A stretch of 37,129 nucleotides of DNA from an uncultured Spirochaetaceae bacterium (GTDB lineage Bacteria > Spirochaetota > Spirochaetia > Treponematales > Treponemataceae), in NCBI GenBank assembly GCA_902766125.1, contig CACXCG010000063.1:1-37129 (forward strand). The letters are read 5' to 3'. Shown here piece by piece: positions 26,202-36,400 of the stretch. The notes under the pieces are model-generated. The model saw only the letters and a list, made by a program, of their open reading frames with translations, ran no database searches and was not told the origin of the DNA. Within the stretch, counting starts at the first letter, position 1, and the number at the start of each line of letters is the position of its first letter. The translations under genes and the position numbers were made by a program.

Positions 26202-26223
26202 TGATATATTTTGAGTATTGGAG
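26202..26223 (+). promoter_or_regulatory. extended -10 promoter and ribosome site of the first large lipoprotein gene
   Basis: TG-A-TATATT (26202-26210) is an extended -10. The -35 is poor (TAGTCA at 26181-26186, 18-base spacer), as is usual with extended -10 promoters. Seven bases later comes TTGGAG (26218-26223), eight bases before the ATG. The predicted transcript start would fall next to the ribosome site, giving a very short leader. Confidence 0.5.
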
Positions 26224-26231
26224 AAAGTAGT

Positions 26232-29200
26232 ATGGAACTGTTGCATTCAAAAAGTAGATTCTGCTCAATACTGTGCGCGCTTTTTGTAAGCCTCTGTTTT
26301 ATTTCATGCGAAAATCCGCTTTCTTCTCTTACCGCAAAACAGCCGGCTACCTTTACCGGAACCATTGCAACCGGCGGTGCTTTCCCCGAAACGCTTACCC
26401 GCAGTCTTAACCGTTACACTGTCAGCAGCGAAAACCGTTCTGCAATTCCTTCAATAGATAATACGTACTACTACTTTGTGCATGCAGAACAGACAGACGG
26501 AGACGGTCTCTTTGATCTGGGAAAAGATGATGCTTCAAGTTTTGAATTAGTAGATGGAAAACTTATCTTCGGCCTTCCGATTGGAATTGGAAAGTGGGAC
26601 ATTACAGCAGGCATTAAGAATACAGATGATGCTATTGTGCTTACTGATATTGTCCGTAACGTTCCCATTACTGCACAGAACTCTGTCGTAAACCGGACTT
26701 TTCTGCTTACACCTCCTTCTGATCCAGATGACGATTTAAAAGGTGAGGTTGATCTTGCAATAGACTTTGAATCTCAGGTTACTCAGGTGACAGTTACCTG
26801 GCAGGGCTCAGACGTTTTGCTGCCGGAACAAATCCTGACAAGTTCGGGAGAGCATGTTACCGCTCAGAACCTGGATCCGGGAGTCTATCAGATTTCAATT
26901 GAAGCCTTTTATGATGATGGTCCGGAGCATACAAAAAAATGTTTCTTTACAACCGTGCAGACGGTAAATGTCTTAGCCGGTATGACAACAAACACCTGGC
27001 TGAGCGACGGAAGCGACCTGTTTACCGCGGGAACCACTGGTGCGCAGTTTTACATTACTTCGCAGGTCATAACAAATCATTTTACAACGGTACTGTATGT
27101 AGGCCGCGCTGCAGGTGTTCCCTCTTCTGTTACGGTTTCAGACAGCAACTTGGGAACTGCCTACAGTCCGCTTTTAACCATACAGGAAGCACTTAACCGC
27201 ATTGGAACATATTCCAGTGACGGAAGAACCTACCGCATTTTTCTAACCGGAACCACAGACGAAGCCTTAACGGTCTCTAATGCAATGTCCGATAAAGCCG
27301 GCAAACTTATTATTACCGGTCTTGGAACCGGTGCTGTCGTTGATGCAAGCTCAAAGAATGACACAGTCCTTAAAATAGATACAACTACTCCGGTCACCCT
27401 CAGAAACATACAGCTTACCGGCGGATACGCACATTATGGCGCAGGCATATACATGGCAAGCGGAACAACTGTCACGCTTGAAGCAGGTACGCTTATTGGC
27501 GATGCTACACAGCAGGTTGCATCATATGATGACGGCGGGTATGGTAACCGGGCAAGTGATTTTGGCGGAGGCATTTACAACGACGGCGGAACGCTTACGC
27601 TAAAAGCAGGCTCTAAGGTCTGCCATAACTATGCAGGTGGTTTTTCTGATTATGATAATGAATCGGGCGGTGGCGGAATTGCAAGTTCCAAAGGTTCTGT
27701 CATAATCGAAGACGGCGCTTTTGTTTCTTACAACAGGACAGGCGGCCGCGGCGGCGGAATTTATCTTATAAACGGAGATAATGCTTCAACACTTACCATG
27801 AATGGTGGCACAATCAGTTATAATGAAGTCGGCTACTGGGGTGGCGGTGTTCTTATAGGCTTTTCAGATGATGAATCTAAGCGCGGAGAAAACTCACCCC
27901 TTAAGTTCTACATGAACGGTGGAGAAATCTGCTATAACAAATCAACCAGTACAGAGTACGACTGGGGTGTCGGTGCCGGTGGTGTTGCTGTTGACCACAG
28001 CTATATGGAAATGACCGGTAACGCAAAAATCCATCATAATGAAGCAGCACATACCGGCGGCGGTTTGCGTGTAGGCGGTGGCGGTGCGTTTATTATGAGT
28101 GGCGGTGAAATTTCTGACAATACCTGTTATAGAGAAAGTGATGATTCCGGTCCCGTCAGTGGCGGCGCTATTGATATAGAACAGGATACAAAGGTAGTCT
28201 TAAGCGGTTCTGCACGAATTCCCTACGGAGTAGACGGCGTTAAAGGATACCGTAAAAATGATGTCTGGTTCAGATATTCATATTCAGGAACATCTCGTAT
28301 TTGTATAACTATTGGTGGTGAATTAACTTCTGAATTTGAAATGGGAATTAAAGCTCCCTGGGCGCGCGGTGTTTTAATAGCACAGGCAGACGGATCAAAC
28401 GTAACAGACATAAGCGCATACAAAGATTTTATTACGTTTACCGAAGAAGGCTGGAATGCCAAACCGGTTCCTTCAGGTTCTCAGTTAAAACTTGATTCTC
28501 CTTTCTTTGTAAAAGACGGCGGCTCTGCTACTGCAACGGGAACAAGTGCTGATCCTGTTGATTCAATAGAGCATGCTTGTGACCTTATGGATGATCCTAA
28601 CTGTGATTATACCATTTGCATTGACGGTGAAGTAACCGGTACACAGAATATACCCCTGAATGTAACTGCAAATTCAATAACGCTGTGCGGTGCGCATGAA
28701 GTTGCTGCTGACGGAACACATCTTGATGTCCTCAATGCAGGCGGAACAGACGATTGCGGAAGGGTACTCCATATAGAAAACGGAAATTACGTTATTATCA
28801 CTAACCTGAAAATAACCGGCGGCTGGGCAGATGAAGCAGGCGGTATCTGGTCTGCAAGTGATCTTACCCTTTGCGATGACACACTCATTGAAGGTAACCG
28901 TGCAGATGACCTCGGCTCTGTCTATGTTGATTCCAGCAGAGAGTTCAGCATAAAAGGAAATGTAGTTATATACAGAAATATCGACCTGGAAGGTGGGGCA
29001 CGTTCTAATCTCTATCTTGATGCGGATGTTGCAGCGCAGCGTATTAACATAATCGGTCCTCTGGTTAACAGTAAGGACAGTTCTAAGAAAGCACAGATCG
29101 GTGTAACCTTAGCAAGCGGTCCTAGTCTGGGTGATGACGGTGATATCCTTATTACAAACGGCTACGGTTATACAAACGGCTACAACCAGAATGTAAACCC

Positions 29201-30764
29201 TGCAACATATTTTATTGGCGACAAGTGGTTTGTTGTTTGCGATAATGATGAAGTCTTACTTGCAGCAAACGGCGGTACCATTACCGTAGACCCTGTATAC
29301 GAAGACATAAAAATCAGCGTAGACAAGAAAAAGTTCCTTACTTCTGTTGCACAGAAAGTACTTACCTTTACCGCAACTAAAACAGTTGATGATGAACCGG
29401 TGGACGTAACCTCAGACACCACCTTTACGTATGAAATTAAGTATCTTGGCGAAACAGTTACCAGCGGAACCTATTACACACCGGGTACCGGAAACAGGGC
29501 AAACACCCTTACGCTGGGTAACAACCTGCCGTTGGGAACCTATGCTGTTTCCGTAAAGGCAGTGTATAACGGAAAGACATACAGTGCAGGCTTTGACGTA
29601 AAGATAACGGACAAAGTTGTTGTTACAGCCGATGATGCAGCAAGTGCAATTGCAGAACTTACCGAAACCGAGCGCATTACAGTTCAGGGTGAAATGACCT
29701 CTGAACAGATAACCGCAATTGCAAATGCAATAAAGGAAATTACAACTGATGGCGTAACTGTAAAGCTGGATCTTTCAAACGTAACCGGACTTACAGAACT
29801 GCCATACGGTTTATTTAATCTAACTGAAGCACCCTATCGGTGTGAACATCTTGAAGAAATTATACTTCCAGAAGGTATTACAGAGATTCCGACTAATACA
29901 TTTGCAGACTGCTCTGCGCTTAAAGAAGTTACTTTGCCGGAAACGCTTACAACCATAGGTCTGCAGGCCTTCTGGAGCTGTAAAAGTCTTACCAGTATTA
30001 CCATTCCGTCGTCGGTTACTACTATAGATCAAAGTGCATTTGCGTACTGCAGCGGAATTTCTCATATTGAAATTCCTTCCTCTGTTACAAGTATTCAAGG
30101 TTCAGCATTTGATGGCGTTGGTACAAATGTTGGCGGTGTAGAAATAACGCTTGAAGCCGGCAACCCCGCATATAAAACAGTAGGTGATTTTATTTATACT
30201 GCTGATGAATCAATGATAGTTATGTATACCAAAAAGCGGGAAGCAAATACAACCGTTACCATTCCCGCAACCGTTACCGAAATTGGCGACTATGCATTCA
30301 GTAATTCCGGAATTACGACTTTAATTTTTGAAGAAGGCTCTCAATTGACAACAATCGGCGAGGGTGCATTTAAATCATGTTCAGGGCTTACTGTACTTAA
30401 TATGCCTGATACGGTAACATCCTTAGGACGGTTTGCGTTCGAGAATTGTCCGCTTACCAGTATTCACCTGTCAACCGAATTGACTGCATTAGAGCAGGGT
30501 TCTTTCGGTCATTGTAGAGTGGAACACTTTGTTGTTCCCGATAAAGTTACTGAAATTGGAAATTCTTGTTTCTGGTATGCAGAGTTTACTACAGTGACAC
30601 TTCCTGCTTCCCTCTCTATTGTTGAGAATTATGCGTTTGGATATTGTGAAAATTTGACAACCGTAAACTTCAAGGGTACAGAAGCCCAAAAGGCTGCTAT
30701 GACAATAGGTACCAGTAACGAAGCGCTAAACACAGCCACATGGAACTGCAATTACACGGAATAG
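26232..30764 (+). CDS. large lipoprotein: two beta-helix modules plus BspA-type LRRs
   Basis: 1510 residues from ATG 26232 (GGAG eight bases upstream; an in-frame TTG at 26211 is less likely). Lipobox FISC puts the lipid on Cys26. The family N-terminal module follows (GGAFPETLTRSL, RSAIPSI). A right-handed beta-helix spans about 285 to 720 with Gly-rich rungs (GGGIYNDGGTLTLKAG, LTMNGGTISYNEVG, FIMSGGEISDN). A second, shorter module at about 755 to 1015 repeats the same order (ITLCGAHE, ITNLKITGGWADEAGGI). An Ig-like region follows, then BspA-type leucine-rich repeats at about 1200 to 1500 (EVTLPETLTTIGLQAFWSCK, SITIPSSVTTIDQSAFAYCS). BspA/LrrA LRRs bind host proteins in oral anaerobes; adhesion is inference. 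Surface location not shown. Confidence 0.85.
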   Translation: MELLHSKSRFCSILCALFVSLCFISCENPLSSLTAKQPATFTGTIATGGAFPETLTRSLNRYTVSSENRSAIPSIDNTYYYFVHAEQTDGDGLFDLGKDDASSFELVDGKLIFGLPIGIGKWDITAGIKNTDDAIVLTDIVRNVPITAQNSVVNRTFLLTPPSDPDDDLKGEVDLAIDFESQVTQVTVTWQGSDVLLPEQILTSSGEHVTAQNLDPGVYQISIEAFYDDGPEHTKKCFFTTVQTVNVLAGMTTNTWLSDGSDLFTAGTTGAQFYITSQVITNHFTTVLYVGRAAGVPSSVTVSDSNLGTAYSPLLTIQEALNRIGTYSSDGRTYRIFLTGTTDEALTVSNAMSDKAGKLIITGLGTGAVVDASSKNDTVLKIDTTTPVTLRNIQLTGGYAHYGAGIYMASGTTVTLEAGTLIGDATQQVASYDDGGYGNRASDFGGGIYNDGGTLTLKAGSKVCHNYAGGFSDYDNESGGGGIASSKGSVIIEDGAFVSYNRTGGRGGGIYLINGDNASTLTMNGGTISYNEVGYWGGGVLIGFSDDESKRGENSPLKFYMNGGEICYNKSTSTEYDWGVGAGGVAVDHSYMEMTGNAKIHHNEAAHTGGGLRVGGGGAFIMSGGEISDNTCYRESDDSGPVSGGAIDIEQDTKVVLSGSARIPYGVDGVKGYRKNDVWFRYSYSGTSRICITIGGELTSEFEMGIKAPWARGVLIAQADGSNVTDISAYKDFITFTEEGWNAKPVPSGSQLKLDSPFFVKDGGSATATGTSADPVDSIEHACDLMDDPNCDYTICIDGEVTGTQNIPLNVTANSITLCGAHEVAADGTHLDVLNAGGTDDCGRVLHIENGNYVIITNLKITGGWADEAGGIWSASDLTLCDDTLIEGNRADDLGSVYVDSSREFSIKGNVVIYRNIDLEGGARSNLYLDADVAAQRINIIGPLVNSKDSSKKAQIGVTLASGPSLGDDGDILITNGYGYTNGYNQNVNPATYFIGDKWFVVCDNDEVLLAANGGTITVDPVYEDIKISVDKKKFLTSVAQKVLTFTATKTVDDEPVDVTSDTTFTYEIKYLGETVTSGTYYTPGTGNRANTLTLGNNLPLGTYAVSVKAVYNGKTYSAGFDVKITDKVVVTADDAASAIAELTETERITVQGEMTSEQITAIANAIKEITTDGVTVKLDLSNVTGLTELPYGLFNLTEAPYRCEHLEEIILPEGITEIPTNTFADCSALKEVTLPETLTTIGLQAFWSCKSLTSITIPSSVTTIDQSAFAYCSGISHIEIPSSVTSIQGSAFDGVGTNVGGVEITLEAGNPAYKTVGDFIYTADESMIVMYTKKREANTTVTIPATVTEIGDYAFSNSGITTLIFEEGSQLTTIGEGAFKSCSGLTVLNMPDTVTSLGRFAFENCPLTSIHLSTELTALEQGSFGHCRVEHFVVPDKVTEIGNSCFWYAEFTTVTLPASLSIVENYAFGYCENLTTVNFKGTEAQKAAMTIGTSNEALNTATWNCNYTE

Positions 30765-30770
30765 TAAAAA

Positions 30771-33347
30771 ATGAATGTGGAAAAAAAGTATTTAGTCATT
30801 CCTGTCCTTTTTCTGACGGCTGCTCTTTCTTTTATTTCCTGCGGTAACGCATTGCAGGGAAGTGCAGGCGGTAACGCGGAACCGTCTACAGTTTGCGTTA
30901 GCGGTGCTCTTTCTTTAGGGGCAGCCCTTCCTGAATCCATTGCCAGAAGTTTAGTTTCTTCTTCAGATTCTTCCCGCACTGCATTTCCTTCCATTCCTAC
31001 AACAGGCCTTGCCTGGTCTGTGTATGCCTATAACACCGCAGCCGAAAGCGAAAAATATTACGGAACCGTTTCTGAAGATAAGACATCGTATGTAGTTCCC
31101 ATTCCAGCAGACATATCCGAAAAAAATTATAAAGTTAAGATTGAAGTAAAATCTTCTGGTCAGACAATTCTTTCGGGAACAAGCCAGTCGTTTCCCATAA
31201 GCACAAGTTCAGACCTTAACACCAGCATTGATGTTGCCCTTTCTGCAAGTCAGTCGACCGGCGGTTCAGGAGGTTTTTTGCTTGGGATTGGCATTGCAAG
31301 TGACAGCAATATTGTAAAATGCAGTACTTCTCAGAACAGTAGTCCTGTTGCCGTATCTGGCGGAAAAATTACGCTTTCAGCAGATAATCTTGCCAGTAAG
31401 GCACATAAGATTACTTTTTCTTTTTATGATCAGTACGATATCCTTCTGTATTCGTTTACCGAAATCATAAATATTTTTGATAACCTTACCACAAACACCT
31501 GGGTTCAGAATGGTGCAGAACCGTATCTTGTAACGACAACTGATGAACAGGGAAACAGAACAACAACCTGCCGCATAACGGCTGCAATGGTAGAAGGCTT
31601 TAAGTTTACACAGATTTTCGTTGACCCGAGTGTAACGGCTTCTGGAAGCGGAACTTTCCTGCATCCAAAGAAAACTTTTGAAGAAGCAACGGAAATGCTT
31701 TGCGATGAAACCAAGGATTACACGATTTACATAAAAGGTGAATTGAGAGGCTCATATACAGTTTCGTCTGTGATAGAAGCCCGCTCTCTTACAATCTGCG
31801 GTGCAAGAGGATTAAATACAGCGGGTGAACCTCAGGATGGAATTAGAGGTTACGCGGATGAACTTGTTGGTCATGAGTATGATTTTAATTATATCACAAA
31901 TCTTTTAGCCCTTGATGATGAAGAAAAAACTGGTGGCGCACTCTGTATACAGGCACCAGTTCCTGTTACTTTAAAAAATATTAAGCTGTGTAATTGTGTT
32001 GGCGAAGGACTTTATGTAGATTCAACGAGTACTGTTACCCTGGAGGACGTTGTAATTTCCGACAATAAGGCTCGTATGTCAGCCGGTGGTGTTTGGGTAA
32101 GATGTGGAACTGTCATAATGAACAGCGGAAAGATTATCGGAAACAGTTCATATAACAGTGCTGAAAACAATAAGGGTGGCGGTGTCTTTGTTGACGAAAA
32201 CGGTTCTTTTACAATGAACGGCGGTACAATCAGCGGTAACCTTGCAAACAGAGGCGGTGCTGTTTATGTGGATGGAACTTTCAAAATAAATGGTTCAGCC
32301 TATATTCCTGCAGGCTATAACGGCGAAACCGGAAAGAGTTATAACGATATTTATCTTCCTGCTGGTAAGACAATAAAAATTGCAGGAAGACTAACTCCTC
32401 CTTCAGCCTGTACCAGCGGTATTGTTGCAACAATTACACCTGAAAACTATGCTCCGGGAACTCAGCTGATTGAACTTGAAACTGGCGTAACAGATACCAC
32501 GCTTGAAGAAGCGGTTACTCATTTTGCAGTAACGCCGCACGCTGGTGATACAGATCTGTATTTTATTGATGCTGAAGGAAAATTGCTTACACCGGTAATG
32601 TTTGTCAACGGAGCGTATGCTACAGGGGCAAACTCTACTGCTGTGCACGAAGGCATTTCTTATAAGGTTGTAAATTACAGTTATCTTTCTTATGAAAATC
32701 TGGAAATATCTGTTTCAAATCCGTATGGTTCAGACCTTCCTTTGACAACAACAATAGACGGTGGTACTCCGGTTACCGGTGCAATCACTTCTCAGGAACT
32801 TTCTGACGGATATCATACAGTTACAACAACCTTAACACGGCCTGACGGTACAACAGAAAGCGGAACAAAACGAATCTGTGTAAAGATTAAGCCGGTGAAG
32901 GTACAGATTATCGGACAACTGCATATATATGCAGATTCAAGCTGGCACAACGAGAATCCCTGTATAAGGAACAATCTGTATGTTGATGTTGATAACCCCG
33001 ATGATTTATATGAAGGTGAAAAACTATGCCTTGCAGAAAACAACAATCCGGCGGATCGTGTTGGTAAAGGCAGCAGTGGAATGGATTATTACCGCTATAC
33101 TAGTGAAGAATATAACTATGTCTGGCTTACGGCAAAATCAAGTATATTCTATTTTTATGGCGATGATTGCTTTGATTATTGTTCAGAAGCCGTCATGGGT
33201 AAGTGCGAAAAAGGAAATGCGAATGCAACAAGAACCCTTGAAGGTCTAAAAAGCGATATACGCTTTGAAACAGGCAATCTTTATAACGGCAGCTGTTATT
33301 GTTTGTATGGTTTCTCTGTTTCCATTGATGACACTACAAATCCATAA
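30771..33347 (+). CDS. large lipoprotein: beta-helix plus unrecognised C-terminal domain
   Basis: 858 residues, lipobox FISC with Cys24, then GNALQGSAG shared with the next gene. The N-terminal module (ALPESIARSL, SRTAFPSIP, YYGTVSEDKTSYVVPIPAD, SDLNTSIDVALSA) leads to TNTWVQNG and the conserved IFVDPS/TICGARGLN entry into a beta-helix at about 385 to 505 (VIMNSGKIIGNSS, FTMNGGTISGNLANRGGAVY). The last 250 residues match nothing I know: an Ig-like stretch (LTTTIDGGTPV) and a terminal Trp/Tyr/Cys-containing domain (DDCFDYCSEAVMGKC, GSCYCLYGF). It starts six bases after the previous stop with no clear ribosome site (only GGAA), so translation is probably coupled. Confidence 0.82.
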   Translation: MNVEKKYLVIPVLFLTAALSFISCGNALQGSAGGNAEPSTVCVSGALSLGAALPESIARSLVSSSDSSRTAFPSIPTTGLAWSVYAYNTAAESEKYYGTVSEDKTSYVVPIPADISEKNYKVKIEVKSSGQTILSGTSQSFPISTSSDLNTSIDVALSASQSTGGSGGFLLGIGIASDSNIVKCSTSQNSSPVAVSGGKITLSADNLASKAHKITFSFYDQYDILLYSFTEIINIFDNLTTNTWVQNGAEPYLVTTTDEQGNRTTTCRITAAMVEGFKFTQIFVDPSVTASGSGTFLHPKKTFEEATEMLCDETKDYTIYIKGELRGSYTVSSVIEARSLTICGARGLNTAGEPQDGIRGYADELVGHEYDFNYITNLLALDDEEKTGGALCIQAPVPVTLKNIKLCNCVGEGLYVDSTSTVTLEDVVISDNKARMSAGGVWVRCGTVIMNSGKIIGNSSYNSAENNKGGGVFVDENGSFTMNGGTISGNLANRGGAVYVDGTFKINGSAYIPAGYNGETGKSYNDIYLPAGKTIKIAGRLTPPSACTSGIVATITPENYAPGTQLIELETGVTDTTLEEAVTHFAVTPHAGDTDLYFIDAEGKLLTPVMFVNGAYATGANSTAVHEGISYKVVNYSYLSYENLEISVSNPYGSDLPLTTTIDGGTPVTGAITSQELSDGYHTVTTTLTRPDGTTESGTKRICVKIKPVKVQIIGQLHIYADSSWHNENPCIRNNLYVDVDNPDDLYEGEKLCLAENNNPADRVGKGSSGMDYYRYTSEEYNYVWLTAKSSIFYFYGDDCFDYCSEAVMGKCEKGNANATRTLEGLKSDIRFETGNLYNGSCYCLYGFSVSIDDTTNP
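31512..31594 (+). repeat. 83-bp perfect repeat, copy 1
   Basis: Identical at all 83 positions, third codon positions included, to 34207-34289 in the next lipoprotein gene. It encodes GAEPYLVTTTDEQGNRTTTC and onward to AAMV. Sequence on both sides is clearly more diverged between the two genes. Confidence 0.95.
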
Positions 33348-33423
33348 GAATAGGGATATAAGTATGGCTTTTTCATCATCTCCAAATAAATCTGCAAATA
33401 CCCTTTAATTTTATCTGTTTTTA

Positions 33424-33445
33424 TGCTATAGTACGCTTGTTGGAG
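33424..33445 (+). promoter_or_regulatory. extended -10 promoter and ribosome site of the third large lipoprotein gene
   Basis: TG-C-TATAGT (33424-33432) is an extended -10, with a weak TTTAAT (33404-33409) 17 bases upstream. TTGGAG begins seven bases after the -10, the same spacing as at 26202-26223, and the ATG follows eight bases later. The rest of the 106-base gap holds only a 14-codon frame (33364-33408) that I do not regard as a gene. Confidence 0.6.
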
Positions 33446-33453
33446 AAATCAGC

Positions 33454-36400
33454 ATGAAAAAAGTTACCGTTTCTATAAGCCGCATTTTAATTTCTGTCTT
33501 TACGCTTCTTTTTTCTCTCTGCTTTTTTTCCTGTTCCAACGCACTGCAGGGAAGTGCCGGCAATGACGCTTCTTCTGTCGTTTATGTAAACGGATCATTT
33601 TCTTTAGGGGCAGCGCTTCCAGAAAGCCTTGCATGCAGCGTAAACGCTTCTTCCCGCACAGCCTTTCCTTCTTTGCCTTCTGTTGCAGACTTTACCTGGA
33701 TTGTGTATGCGTATAATGTTGATGCCGAATATGAAAAATATTACGGAACCGTTTCTGAAGACCGCACGACGTATGTAGTTCCCGTTCCTGCAGATACATC
33801 CGAAAAAAATTATAAGGTGTATATAGATGTCAAATCTTCTGACAAAATCCTTCTTTCGGGAACAAGCCGGTCCTTTCCCATAAGCACAAGTACTGACCTT
33901 AACACCAGCATTGATGTTGCACTTTCTGCAGATCAGACCAGCTCGGGCGACGGTTACATAGGTCTTGAAATTGATGTAAGCGGTACCGATATTGTCAGAT
34001 GTAATTTTGCATTTCCAAGTTCGCTTTCGTTTGACAGAACAAAAGATTCAGACGGTAAAATTCCTGTCAGTACACCTAACTCTGTAGCGCGGGGTGCTCA
34101 TCGTCTGGCGTTTTCGTTTTATGATGAAGACGGTAACCTTCTGTATTCTTTTTCAGAAATTATAAATGTGTTTATAAATCTTACTACCAACACCTGGGTG
34201 AAAAACGGTGCAGAACCGTATCTTGTAACGACAACTGATGAACAGGGAAACAGAACAACAACCTGCCGCATAACGGCTGCAATGGTAGATGCATATAAAC
34301 TGACACAGATTTTTGTTGATCCTTCTGCCACTACTTCAACAGAAAGCGGAACGTTCTTAAATCCGTGCAGGACTTTTTCAGATGCAATGGAAAAACTTAC
34401 TGATGTAACCAAGGATTACACTATCTATATTAAGGGAACGGTTACGGGCAATCAGAATATAACAACTTCACTTTCTAAGGACGCAGAAGACGGCAATCTG
34501 TATCATGCAAACACCCTTACTATCTGTGGCGCAACCGGCTTAAATGATGCTGGCATTCCGCAGGATGCTTTAGATGGTAACGGTTCAGGTTCTGTATTAA
34601 GCATCACTACAGAGGTTCCGGTAACAATCAAAAACTTAAAGATTACAGGCGGAAACAACAGTACTGGTCAAGGCGGGGGAATACTTATAGATTCTGCTGA
34701 TGCAAGGGTTTTTCTTTCTGATGGAACTCTGGTTACCGGTAATGAGGCAAAAAATGGCGGTGGAGTATTTGTTAATCAAGGAAATCTTTTTGTATACGGC
34801 TCTGCAGTTGTAGGAAAAAGCGGAGTCTCTTCTCATGCTCAGAATGCCTCTGGAAAATATGGAAATAAGGCAATTGTTTCAGGAGGTGGTATTGGAGTAG
34901 GACGGGGAACGTTATGGTTAGGTTATTCAGACGAAGATACGTTTGAAGATACCTCTGGCGGCGTTCTTTACAATATTGTAATTGGTAGTTCAGAAACGCA
35001 TGGCGGCGGCATAGACAATCAGAAAGGAACTGTGTATATAGCACGCGGAAATGTTTCGTATAATTATGCCCGCTCTGCTACAGGCAGTACGTATACCGGC
35101 TGCGGGGGCGGAATGTCTACAGCAAGAGATGTAACCCTGACCGGAACTGCTGTATTTGAAGAAAATGTTTCTGATTACGGTGGAGCGGTTTACATAACAA
35201 AAGATTTCTATAACGGAAAATTTGAAATGACTGGCGGAACCATCAGGTCAAACCATGCGGTAAAGGAACATGCTGCTCCGGGTGACGGCAGGGGTGACGG
35301 CGGTGGTGTTGCTATTGGAAGCAGCGGTACGTTTACTATGTCCGGCGGAACCATAATTGGTAACACGGCAGAACGTTTTGGCGGTGCGGTGGTTGTAGAT
35401 CTTTTTGGAACGGCATTTTATGTTTCTGAGTCTGCATATATTCCCTATGATTCAGTTCATTCATGCAACGATGTGTATCTTAAGTCCGGAAAAAAAATTA
35501 CGCTGACAGGAGGCCTTACTCCTCCTTCAGTCTGTACTGACGGCATTGTTGCAATGCTTACGCCTTCAGACTATACTAGCGGTACGCAGCTGGTTGACCG
35601 TGGTGGCACTGTAACAAAAGAAGTCCTTGCTGAAGCGGTAAGCCATTTTAATCTTATGCCGGATACGTCAAATACTACTCTTGCATGGAAGATATCTGAT
35701 GAAGGAAAACTTGCTTCAACAATTAATGCCGCTTCCCTTACAACAGCTAACTATAGTAACGTAACCGAAATAATTGTTACAGACACAGCAGGAATGAATG
35801 CTCTTTCAGTAGTTTCCGTTCACGATTCATTTAATAACTTTACAGAAAAGATTATAAATCTGGAAAACAATGTTGTGCTTTCTTCTGATTATGTTGCTAT
35901 AAATTATTTTAGAGGAACCTTTAACGGAAACGGATACACTATTTCAGGCCTTGAAGATCAGCCGGCTCTTTTCAACAGTGTAGGACTCGATGGAACTATC
36001 AGAGACCTTACTGTTGAAGGAAGCGCTACAAGGGCAGGTATTGCAGTAGCACTTACGAGCGGAATTATAGAAGGCTGTACCAGCCGCGTAACGGTTACCT
36101 GTTCCGATGACGGAGAAAATGAAACTCCTGTCGGAGGAATTGTTGCCGAAATGGATGCTACCTACGCTACCTACGGCGGTTCTGGTTCTAGTTTACAAAT
36201 TGATGCCATTATAAGAAACTGCGTAAATGAAGGAACCGTAAAAAGTTCACACGGCTGTCTTGGCGGTATTACAGGAAAACATGCTAATATTAATACAATA
36301 ATAGATTCCTGTGTAAACACAGCAACCGTAGAATACACGGGTTCAGGCGATCAGTATGTCGGCGGAATTGCAGGCAGTGCATCCGGTTATATACGTAACA

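Noticed and set aside
33364..33408. 14-codon frame between two lipoprotein genes, considered as a leader peptide
   Set aside because: It ends before the predicted promoter of the next gene and has only a weak ribosome site.
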